Positions 54,059 through 64,000 of a DNA stretch of 64,000 nucleotides are shown here, one piece after another. Numbering within the stretch: position 1 is the stretch's first letter; each line of letters begins with the position of its first letter. Both the position numbers and the translations under genes were made by a program. Under the pieces are notes generated by a model. It had not been told where the DNA came from and did not search any database. It was given only the letters and a program-made list of their open reading frames with translations. The DNA lies in assembly GCF_000350225.1 (NCBI RefSeq), contig NW_005178541.1, forward strand, positions 62,001 through 126,000. The letters are read 5' to 3'. This DNA is from Chondrus crispus. Taxonomy: Eukaryota > Rhodophyta > Florideophyceae > Gigartinales > Gigartinaceae.

Positions 54059-56688
54059 GTCCTTGCTCGACTCGTTACCTCACTCCCGAAGGAAAAATCC
54101 TTGGGTGTGCCACCTCACTGACCCGCCGCTCAGAGCGACTTCCCCCATGATCCGCTCTCGGATTATTACCCGTTTGGGGTGACGTCTGCTTATTGACGTC
54201 ATCCGGTAGCTTTTGGATAATAAAATGAATCACCTGCGTATCCCCCGTTACCTTCACTTTCCTCCTCTTTTTTTTCTCTCTCTCTTTTTTTGTATGCGTC
54301 CCGCCTCTGCGGTGGCATCCCCATTCTGCCATTCCCTTCTCTTTTTTCTCGTCACATTTCCCTCCTCTTTCTCACACATTCTCCTTCTGCAATTCTCCTA
54401 TCACAGCGTGCGTCTCCCATTTTCCTCCTCATTCTCCCAAATTTCCCTTTTTGTGCGAGGCTGTCCTCACACGGTTTTCATAAAGAATGTAGTATGGTCG
54501 ACGCCATACAAGCGACGTCATCCCTCAACTGTTATCGCGACGACACTGTAGACGTCCGTTATCACGGTCAACAAAGTGGTAGGGGGGTTTTGAGGTTCAC
54601 GAAAAATATGGTTCGTTATCAACCTGCCTGACCCGTTCGGTCGCGCTCGCTTGAGTCGATTATTTCCGCCACCGGGTTCTACTGTACGGTCCCCGTAGTG
54701 CCAAACGATAGCGTTGCTTCTCAATGCCCATGGAAAGTTACACCCTCATTGCAGTCTCAGATGAGTCGCCCCTTTCTATTTTTTTCATTTGCAAAATCTG
54801 GCGAGATCGTCCCGAGCTTGTCACCATGCGTAATCAATTCAGTCATAGCAGCGGTCCCGTCTACGATTGTTGTCAAAGCAGACATGTCGAATTCCTCTCC
54901 TCCTTTGTTTGCGTGTGCTGAAAGTGAACTGTTGCGTGCGAATTCTCCTCTGTTCTGCGCATATCAATGTTCTCTCCCTTCCCCTTTTCCTGGTGTTAAT
55001 TGGGAACCGGAAACCATCCTGCAAATGAATGCGAGACTTACTACTTCCTTCAAATGGAAATTCGCGATCCACAACTGAAGGGGTGTTTTGCTCATGATTC
55101 TCACGATCTGTGGAGACCACCTTCACAGACTGTCGTCGACAGCGGAACGTGCGACATTACGTTCTCTCTTTTTTCTTCGCCCCGTTAGATCCCTCGAGAC
55201 AATTCCTGTCGATTCCCTCGTGCAGTAGTTGCGAACTCCCGCAACTCGTCATTTGTCGCCTGAGGCCTGCTTAGTCGTGCAATAAAAATATTAATAGGAG
55301 GGGTGATGGCGGGGTGTGGGGACAAAAACCTCATTCTTTTCCTCGTTCGGTTGTCGTGCGACCGAGGCCACTCGTTCCCGCGACCGTCGACAGAAATCTG
55401 TGGCCATTGTTCTAATCTCCCTCGCGTCGACACTGCCACAATAAAAAGATTCACAAAGGGCGTCGGAGCTCGTATCACTTCATGACATTCCTGTCTTTGA
55501 CGAATACGATCTTCTTCGTACGAGGTGCCACGAAATGTGACCTCCTCGAAGGGGTTCTGCTCTCGCGCAGGCTTCAGAGCCTACAGTACCAAATCGTCGA
55601 TACTTGGTAAAGTCCTTGCGAAGGTTACTCGCCATTTGCACACCGTCCTCGTTTTCGGTAGTCGTACCCGTCTTCCTCGCGTGTCCACGAAACTTTTGTT
55701 CTTCTACACGCGAGCCATCGTTTCCCTTCGGCGAGCGCCGTCCTGCTCTCGCGATCGGATGCTGTACTTTGATGTGTGTCTTGTCGATGGTTCCTGCTCA
55801 TCCCCAGAAGGAAAAATAGTAATAAAGGGAGTCGCGACAGAATTAAAGTTGGGTACAAGGTCGACGGGCATCCTTCACTACTTCCAACACGTCTTTCCGC
55901 GATGCGGATCGTACTGTCAGCTTTGCACCCCTCGGGTCTTTCTCTTGATCGTCCTTCGCGCGCCTCGGAGAGTCATCCCCCTCGTTCCGGGTCCCGGTTG
56001 AGCCCCCTCTTGATCGTAACATGTCGGCTGACCGGCGTCCGTAGTGTGAGGTGGGGTGGGGGGGTCACATCTAGGATGTGACAAAACAAAATAGAAAGCA
56101 AACCCCAAAACAAAAACATTGACAAAAAGAAAAGAGATAAGCGCGATCGGATGACGTTGTCTCGACAGAGGCAACGTTCGTCGTGGTCGCGAACCGTGTG
56201 CAGATCACTTATCCCAAAAAGGCTCAGCGTCCCATGCGCTCGACCGCGTCGCTTTCTCCTTAAAATTAATTGAAAATTCTAAGCGGTGTCCTGTGTTCCA
56301 CTTGGGCATCGCGACACTTGTCGATATTTGTGGGGTGTTGTTGCGGTGTACTCGGGGAGGTCCCGCGGCTTACGCAGTGGGCCATCCAACAACAAGTGCC
56401 TGCCCTTCGGACTCTCCCCTCGTATCGTGGTGCGTCTCTTCATCCTCAAGAGGTACGCCTCCCGTTGTCACACACCCTTCATCAACAAAAACCTTGATCA
56501 CCCACCGCGCACTAACAAGCAAACAGCTCAGCTCTGCCCAGCAGTCAACAAATATTTTCGAAAAAATATCGCTTGTCCGCCCCGCTACCCTCGAGACCTT
56601 GATCGTCAACAATAACGTTGATCACAGTCATTTCTTCCTGTAGCTGTCAGACAGCTTCCAACACCACCTTTGGTTCCAGCTAGAGCCT
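54059..56688. other. gypsy-2 3' region, low-information part
   Basis: Pyrimidine-rich plus strand with T- and A-rich runs. Contains the block 55961-56105 shared with gypsy-1. No gene recognised. Confidence 0.4.
55961..56105. repeat. Conserved block shared with gypsy-1
   Basis: Matches 12306-12442; about 3.6 kb from the LTR inner edge here. Confidence 0.7.
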
Positions 56689-57720
56689 CTACCCGCGGTC
56701 GTCTTCGTAGACTGCGAAATTCTGCGTAAGATCATGAGGACTTACCACTTGGCCTTTCCTGTTCGCCAAATCTCGAAAGTCAACCGACCCCACACTGTTC
56801 ATATGCGTCGCATACTTTCTTGCGATGCTAGCATCACGTTTTCCCCATGAATCCCTCAACTCTGCCAGACGGATCATATCCGGTTTGTTCATGACACGCA
56901 ATGCGCGGTGCGTATCCTCGAAAGACGAAGACCTTTTGCTGCCACGGGCGTCCAGAACCTGTACAGACGAGCGAAGCTTTGCGTAGAGCGATTCGTACTC
57001 GTCCCTTGCTTCCTGTGCGCCGATTTCCCCCTGTCCCTCTGGTCTCTTTGAGCGTTTTCAGGTACCACCTTCACAACTCCGGTATATTTCCGGTGCAACC
57101 CTCTCTTGATTTTTCTTTTTGACCGTGACTCCTGTAGCCCCGCTCTGTCAATGTCGGATCTCTTGTGGGATACAAAACCTTGCCGGTTGGCTCACCATTT
57201 CGCGCCGCGATGCTGGCAGCGTGGGAGAGTTTTAGCAAGATTCTCTCGTCATTTTTGTTGCGCGACCATATATCATCGAAAATGAACCGGCTTCGACGAC
57301 CTGCAACCCAACTTTGAACCCCTGTTAGCACCTCCTCCAGCTCGGTCAGATTGGACAGATTGTCCTCTCCTTCACGTCCCCTAGAGATGCAGACAGCATG
57401 TCAGAATCGTTGTTTCAGCTCTGCCTCTCTGGCGTCTTGCCTTAGAGTCGAAAAATACCCTCGTTCGTAAAGCGCGTGTGTAGTGCCTCATCTCCTTCTG
57501 GCTCCATCCACGACGTAGGAACACCCGTCGTAGAGTCATGTTCTCCTACGTCTCTTAGCTCCTCCTCGGCCTTGCCCTGAATGGTGAGAATCCCGCGACG
57601 CGGGAGTCGGCCGTAACCTTGTCAAAGGCGGAATTGATCTCGAAGATCATCGCCTCTTCAATGTCCTCCTTGGACTTCTCATAGACTTGCTGACGGACCT
57701 CCGCGGTGCGGGGTCGTGTC
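56689..57720 (-). other. Sense-strand coding-like stretch downstream of gypsy-2 pol
   Basis: Several neighbouring sense frames with consistent charged, helical composition (for example EVRQQVYEKSKEDIEEAMIF, EEVLTGVQSWVAGRRSRFIF and MNKPDMIRLAELRDSWGKRD). They lie between pol and the antisense frame. No family recognised. Possibly an accessory gene; interrupted. Confidence 0.4.
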
Positions 57721-58082
57721 CCTAACGTCTCAAAAATAAAATAAAATCGAACAACACAAAAGCAATCACAAATAAAACAAAAACGAGACGGAACAGTTAT
57801 GAAGGTAAGAGTGAAGGAGGTGGACTTTCCAGTCTATGTCCCCGTTCTTCCAGCGTTCTTTCTTCGCTTGGCACATCGTTACGCGACTTCTGACCTGAGT
57901 ATCTCATCACGACCTCATCCTACTCGTGCGCGCGCTGCTTCTACTTGCGGGTTGGCTGTCTGAAGGCCCCTCACCTGGTTCGTTCCATCTCATCATTCTC
58001 CTTTTCTCGACCCTCAGGTCGGCTCGCTATGCCCCGCGCGGATTACCGCACTGACACTGACATGTGAAATTCTTGGTTACCA

Positions 58083-61000
58083 CTATCCTGATTGCGCTTG
58101 CGCGATCTGCGCGGGCAAGGATAATCTTTTCCCATACTCCTGACTCTCAGTTTCTTCTTCCTGCGTGTCCAACTGTCGTTCCTCCTTCCAAAGAGCCAGC
58201 GGCTCATCCTCATCTCTGGACTTTCCGAACTCTCGTAGACCTGGAAGTGTCTCCGCTGTCGGCGTTTGACCAACTAAATCATCCTGATCCCCTGACGTAG
58301 GCGCACGGGTGTGAGGACGTTCGTCGTCCTCCCGTACCTCTCCTTTTTCGTTTAGCTCCGGCTCTCCCAAGAACTGTAGCGCTTGACGTAGGCCAGTTAT
58401 TGGCGCATAGTCCATCGGGCTTGGGGCTAACTCCACCCTGTCTCGCGATACGCGTTCCTCCTGATCGCCAATGGCAATGACTACCGTGTGTTGGTCCGAT
58501 CTTCTGACCTGATAAGGTCCTGTAACGACTTGTGCGAGCTTGTGTTTTGGTTCGCTAGCCGTGCCCTGCTCCTTCCGGAGGAACACGTATGACCCCGGTG
58601 GGATCTCGTATTGCGGTTTTCGAAGGCGTGCGTCGAAATTTCGCTTGTACCGGGCTTGTTCCTTTCGCAAACTGCTATCGGCGCTTCGCATTAGGCTCTC
58701 CAACCACGACTGCCATTTCAGGTAGTATGCTCGTGACGAGCTGAAATTCTCCAATGTTGGTTGCGCTTGTAACGCAATGTTTCCCGGCGCCCGAGCCAAC
58801 ACCAGCTCGAAGGGCGCAATGTTCGTAGTTCGATGAACCTGTGTGTTGTAGGTGAACGTCACAGCGTCGCTAAATAAGTCCCAGTCCGTGGGATACTCTC
58901 AAACGTATTTTCGCAACGCGGAAGTCAGCGTGCGGTTAAATCTCTCAACTTCGCCGTTGGCTTGCGGGTGGTACGTAGTCGTGAACACATTGCGGATGCC
59001 GAGAATTCCACAGACGTTCTGAAAGAACCGGGCTGTGAACTGTGTTCCATTGTCGGACAGCAGCTTGACCGGCGGTCCGTACACGAATACCCAATGATGA
59101 ACGAAGGCTTGTGCGATGTGCGCAGCTGATATCTTCTTCAACGGTACGGTTCGTACCAGTTTCGAGTATCGATAGCTGATCACGAGAATATACCGATTTC
59201 CTCGCTTAGTTGTAATCAGCTCGCCGAGGATGTCGATGGCGACAAATTCCAGCGGAGCTTTGGGCGTGAACAGCTTCATTTCCTTCGTGTTTCTTCTTAA
59301 CTTCACCCTTTCCGGCGCACATGCGGCGCAATTCTTCGCGACTGCGTAGCAGTCTAGGGCCATCGTAGGCCAATAAAAATATCTTCTCAAAATCTTGTAA
59401 AGTTTCCTGCCTCCCGGGTGGCCTGCCAATTTTGCGTAGTGGCTCAACCCTAGGACGCGGTCCCTTAACGATTGTGGTATTACCACTTGTACAAACTCCT
59501 CCGCGGTACGGCATAGAGTTCATTCGAGTTCTTCGGTCTCCGTGCTGAACGTTCTCACCTTTCCAGCGTCCATTTCTTCCTTGATGCGGTTGCAGAAGGG
59601 GTCGACGGCTTGCTCGCGACTGAGCTCCTCCGGAGTGACAGCTTGGAATTGATCGAGGCGATCAGGGGCGTTCCCCCCTCAAGAGCGAGGATGTTGTCTG
59701 CCGCGTCAAAACTTTCCTCGTCCTCCACTGTACCCTCGGCCGGTTCGGCCATAAAGCATGGGATTTCGTCGTCGATTTCGTCGACGGTTTCTCCTGCGGT
59801 TCGCAACCTTGCCAAAGCGTCCGCCTGGCTGTTAGCCCTTCCCTTTTTGTACTTGATTTCAAAATCGAATTCCGAGAGGCGTAGCCTCCATCAGATTAAT
59901 CTCCCGCTGGGGTCGGTTACGTTCATCAACCACCTCAATGAGGGCATGGTCGGTATGCACAATGAAGTGCTCGCCATATAGATATGGTCTTAAAGTCTGT
60001 ACGGCCCAAATTACCGCTAGACATTCTTTTTCTGATACAGAATAATTTCTCTCGGCTGCGGCTAACGTTCTTGAAAAGAACCCGATGGGTTTGCTTTGCG
60101 CATCCGGGTGTGTTTGAAATAGTGCAGCGCCTATTTGGTAGTCGCTTGCATCGGCATCTACCGAGTAGGGTAGGTTCTTCTTCGGCAGCGCCAACACCGG
60201 CGGTCCCAAGATGGCGTCCTGGAGCTTATGAAAAGCTTTCTTGCACGGTTCGTCGAATCCTTCCAACTGGACCGGTTGTCCCTTCTTCAACAGTTGATTG
60301 AGCGGATGCGCGATTTTCGCATAATGGGGAACGAATTTGCGGTAGACATTACAAAGTCCCAAGAAGCTCCTGAGCTGGGTCTGCGTTTGAGGGTACCTCA
60401 CTTGTTCCAATGCGACGGTTCGCGCAGCGTCCACTTCCAATGTACCTGGCCGAACTACATGGCCCAGGTACTTGATCTTTTCGACGAAAATTCACACTTG
60501 CGAAGCTTGAACTTCACACCTGCCTGCTCCAATACAGAAAGTATTTCATCCACGTGCACGATGTGCTCCTCCCACGACTTGCTAAAAATCATTATGTCGT
60601 CCAGATACACCAAACAGCACTTCCAACGGAACGAAGAGAGCAGGATATCCATTGCTCTCTGAAACGTCGCTGGCGCGTTAGTTAGCCAGAAGGGCATTCT
60701 TGAGAAGCGATACAGTCCTGAGTGACACGAAAATGCGGTCTTGTCGCGTTCGCGCTCAGGGATAGGCATCTGCCGATATCTGTAGAGCACTGACCGCCCC
60801 GGGTAATCGCAGTGCTGTACTGTAGCACACGCGGAATGCCTCACTATCATAAGTGAGATATATACCACGTGTAACCGTGTATCCAAACCCCCCCCGCTCG
60901 TGTCCGGGTGTAAGCTCCATGGAGCCCTGTCGAAATACTGACAGTTCTACCCACGTGTACCCGTGTTATCCCTCACGTTAATCGTGTCATTCCCCACGTG

Positions 61001-62880
61001 TAGTGGTTGTCATACCTCCCCAAGAGGAGTTTCTCCGGCCATCGCCGCCGTCGTCCAATTTACAATTTTTAGTTTAATTAATTATAGTTCCGACGTCGGC
61101 TAGTATATAGCCGACGTCCGACCCTAAGTAAAACCGTACGAAGCTTTGGGTCTACAACTCGGGTTTCTGGAACGGAGTCGTAGCCTCGCGTCGGTCCCCG
61201 TCCCACGACGGTACCCTGCGAGCCATCTACGTCCCGATTCCCTCCTGTCTCTACCGCGCGCGTCGTCCCGCCACGCCCGGCTCTCCGCGCGATAGCTGTC
61301 CCTACCGCTCCGCCCCTCCTGGGCTCTGTTTCCCCACTTTTTCCCTTACTTTCCCTACTGCGCTTCGCGCCCGGCCCCGTACCGGTCCCTTACGGGTGGT
61401 CTCCCGATAACCCCCTACACGCGCCCCCGAACGCGCGCGCTCTGCCAGAGGGGGATCCCACCCCTTCCCCCTCAGTGCACGAAAATATCCCGAGATCGCG
61501 TCCAACGCGGAGAAAACCTTGGTGTCACCAAGCGAGTCCAGGCACTCATCCATGCGCGGTAAGGGGTACGTGTCCTTCACCGTCACTGCGTTCAGCCTGC
61601 GGTAGTCTACGCAAAAGCGCATTGACCCGTCCGGATTGGGCACCAGCAACACGAGCGACGCCCATTCTGACTGCGCTGGTTCTATCACTCCTGCCTCCAA
61701 CATCTTCTGCACCTCTGTATCTTCTACTTCGCGGGCTTTAGGCCCGGCCCGATACGGGGCTTGTGCGATGGGACGAGTCTCGGGGATCAACTCGATCCGA
61801 TGGACGGTGGTATTAATTTCGCCAAGCGTCCCATCCTACATCCTTGAATACTTCTTCAACATCCGACGGAACCGCTCGCGCAGCCGGTCCGGCACGTGGC
61901 TCAGGTCGAGGTCCTCCACGTCTGGCGGTGGCGGCTCAATCCTGCGTTGCGGCTTCGTAGATGCCGACGCGGAGAGCCCTGCCGACCGGTCTTCTGGCTG
62001 GTCCTCGCGCGCTTGATCCGACGGTTCGCATCTTGTCTCGCCCGTAGGCGTCTTGGTGGAATTAGGAAATTTTTCCTTCTTCCTTTCTTGAATTCCGAGA
62101 ACTTCTCCAATGGTGGTTTTGCTCTCGAGCGCGACTCTCGGGTGCGGTAATAATTCTGCCACCACTAGGCCTGTTTGCACCCTGACAGGGTACGTCCTAA
62201 AATTCGCAACGAGTAAACGAAATGGCCTGTCAGGCTCGACCTGAACAACACCATTTGTGCACGTCAGCCCGTGCCTTTCGTACAACGATGAGTACGGCTG
62301 AACCACAACCAAGCCCGCCCTCTTCGAGGTGCATTCCACGACGCGTTGCGTCCCTGGCTCGATAGTCGTGGCTCTTGCTACTTTTACCTTAGGGGAAAAT
62401 TGCTCCCCCTTTCCATCATTCTCGTCCTCTCCCGCGACGAGATTCTTCTTTCCTTTTTTCGTCGAGAACCGCCTAACTATGGGAACCTCCGAGAAATCCG
62501 CCAACTCAACCGTTTTCTTCCTTGGATAAATTGCTTCCACAAACCGGTCACAGTAGTCCGCGCCTAGAATTAGCGGGAAGGCTAGTTTTTCGCATACAAT
62601 AAACTCGGCTGCGGCCACAAATTTTCCAAGCCTCACAGGCATTCTGATGGTTCCGAGAGTCCGGAGTGGCCTATTGTTCGCGTCGCCGATATCTTGGGTC
62701 GGTCCGTAGGACACTAGAGATTCCATTCCAGCTGGGAGTTCCGATTTTCACACAAGGTTTGGTCCCGCGCCGGTGTCTAAAACAGACAGCACCCGGCTCA
62801 TCAATCCAATTGTGGGTCCGATATCCGCGTAAACTTTGTAGTTTTTTCGCACAACAACCAAAATCTTCTCGGGACACTCC
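58083..62880 (-). pseudogene. gypsy-2 pol
   Basis: Protease near 62.77 kb (RVLSVLDTGAGPNLV). Reverse transcriptase on both sides of the inserted solo LTR (FCVDYRRLNAVTVKDTYPLP to the right, LVYLDDIMIFSKSW to the left). RNase H near 59.9-60.1 kb (AAERNYSVSEKECLAVIWAV). Integrase at 58.9-59.4 kb (NCAACAPERVK, AIDILGELI, LLSDNGTQFTARFF). Order and sequence follow gypsy-1 closely. I did not recognise a chromodomain here. Fossil. Confidence 0.85.
60781..61484. repeat. Probable solo LTR, 704 bp, inserted in gypsy-2
   Basis: Interrupts the reverse transcriptase. Flanked by ATATC on both sides (60776-60780 and 61485-61489). Begins TGTAGAGCACTG and ends CAGTGCACGAAA, an imperfect inverted pair similar in style to the gypsy LTR ends. 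Contains a TATATA within a GACGTCGGC/GCCGACGTC palindrome near 61095-61115. No coding sequence. A non-autonomous DNA element with imperfect inverted ends is the alternative. Confidence 0.55.
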
Positions 62881-63103
62881 CTTCGCTTAACCCTGTACCA
62901 GGGTCTTCGAACTTCTTCCAGCGGATGATCTCGGGCTCGGCTCAAAATTTTCTTGACTTGAGCTGGCCCTTTGGGCTTATCCACCAATCCAACAACCTCC
63001 TCATCGGGGCCTGATTTTTCCCTTAGAGACGGGGAACGAGGCTGAGCCCCGGGCACAGTACGTCGACCCTGTGCCTCTCGCGACTCATGCGAGATTCCCC
63101 TCT

Positions 63104-64000
63104 CTAGTTTTCCTGCCGCTGTGGGACCCTTCTGACATCCGACGGCGCGGGCCCCGCGGCGGGCCCTCTGAAGGGTTGGTTCGACCTCGGCGTTGAAGCA
63201 CTCGGCGTGCTCGCCGTCTGCGAATCGAACCAATTCTTGACCTTCAGGTAACTCGTCGATTGTATCCCTAACCTCTCCATCGAAGACAACGCCTCATAAT
63301 TCTCCAAAACTCGGTGCATTTCCCGGAGGGAAAGAATGCACGTTGGCGCGGCGTGCCCCTTTTCATAGCAATGACAGCACACCAGTCCGTGCGTCTTGAC
63401 GGGATACTGCGTCCTAGGTCCACCACGGGCAGGCGCCTTCCTTGACGTTGCGGCCTTCCCATCCAGCCTGGTCTTCGAAACGTCGTACCCTTGTCTTCCA
63501 TCGGAATGCGCGGCGCCGGCGCGTGGCCGCTCGCCCGAAACATCATCACGGGATCCGTGGGCTCTGAAAACGACTCCGTCGTGTATGCGGGTGTCGGTAA
63601 AGTTGACGACCCGCTGTCCCCGTAGTCCTCGTGTCCGTAGCCCTCCGATGGCTCAATGAACTCGCCTTCGGCTACTAACGCTCCTTCGTAGTGATTTTCG
63701 CTACTTCCATGCGCACCGCGCTCATCTGACGCGGACATGGACTCGGCTAAATAGACTGCGGCGTGACTTTTGCGACCGGGATAAGAAACCCTCGGCTTCT
63801 TACCCGCCCTAATTGTCGACGGCGTCTGGATCGTGACCTTCTTGGTCTTCTTGTCCTTAGCGCGGCTCGCCGAGCCATGCGCCTTCGCGTAATTAACTAG
63901 TCTCAAAAACGAAACGTCCCGATTGTCTTGCCGGTATTGAGATACCATCGGCTTGATACTCGAATCGAGTCCTTCAATAAACATCGTCATTTGTTCTTCC
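63104..64000 (-). pseudogene. gypsy-2 gag, C-terminal part
   Basis: Contains the zinc knuckle CCHCYEKGHAAPTC with canonical CX2CX4HX4C spacing, and upstream the same PGRKSHAAVYLAESMSASDE region as gypsy-1. Runs off the window. Fossil. Confidence 0.8.

Larger units (their letters stand above)
51323..64000 (-). mobile_element. Ty3/gypsy element (gypsy-2), 3' part, continues past the window
   Basis: Same family and orientation as gypsy-1: 3' LTR at 51323-52347 with the same TGTAGTGCAAT inverted ends, polypurine AGAAGGAGGA, pol and gag highly similar to gypsy-1. The 5' LTR must lie right of the window. Between pol and the LTR is a 5.7-kb region largely unlike that of gypsy-1, with an antisense open frame, a sense coding-like stretch and the shared block at 55961-56105. 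A probable solo LTR sits in the reverse transcriptase. Broken, with at least six lesions. Left flank last five bases CAACG. Confidence 0.9.

Noticed and set aside
1-64000. tRNA, rRNA, CRISPR arrays and bacterial-type operons
   Set aside because: None recognised by eye on either strand; a covariance-model scan would be needed to exclude small RNA genes.

Overview
The window looks like nuclear DNA of a eukaryote with few introns and many transposons. A multicellular red alga of the Chondrus type is my best guess. The basis is the mixture of PIF/Harbinger transposases, Ty1/copia and Ty3/gypsy elements, and intron-poor fragments of ordinary eukaryotic genes (xanthine dehydrogenase, a CHY/RING protein, and DDB2-like and Utp14-like pieces). 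No bacterial operons, ribosome binding sites or CRISPR arrays were seen. The species is an inference.

Layout. 1-1406: a xanthine dehydrogenase gene whose middle is inverted relative to its C-terminal part. 2446-6299: a Harbinger transposase and, divergent from it, a Myb/SANT-like protein, probably the two genes of one PIF/Harbinger element. 7122-29899: a CHY-type zinc finger plus RING gene (RCHY1-like), split inside its N-terminal histidine run by a copia element (8266-29872, target duplication TGGTG), which is itself split by a 15.3-kb gypsy element (9510-24817, target duplication GGATA). 31117-49427: a second Harbinger gene on the minus strand, interrupted by a copia element (31505-35681, target duplication AATGA) and by a 12.7-kb element with ~237-bp terminal inverted repeats (36420-49143, probable target duplication TTGTT). 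49430-51320: poorly understood DNA with a cluster of AATAGAWT-like motifs. 51323-64000: most of a second gypsy copy, running off the right edge, with a 704-bp probable solo LTR inside it.

The most unusual object is the 12.7-kb inverted-repeat element. On the minus strand it carries a DUF7869-like gene (candidate nuclease/transposase), a ParB-like gene and an N4/N6-type DNA methyltransferase with a C-terminal zinc-binding region, plus an NT-C2/coiled-coil gene. Next to its right repeat, on the plus strand, lie pieces resembling Utp14 and DDB2. Its insertion into a recognisable Harbinger gene fixes both ends. I saw no capsid or envelope gene in it. A ParB-like protein beside a beta-type DNA methyltransferase recalls phage and plasmid modification modules and is unexpected in a eukaryotic transposon.

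Most genes here are decayed. The LTR elements are treated as fossils: boundaries, parts and rough age are given, not their individual lesions. All similarity calls were made by eye from motifs and remembered family patterns, without database searches.
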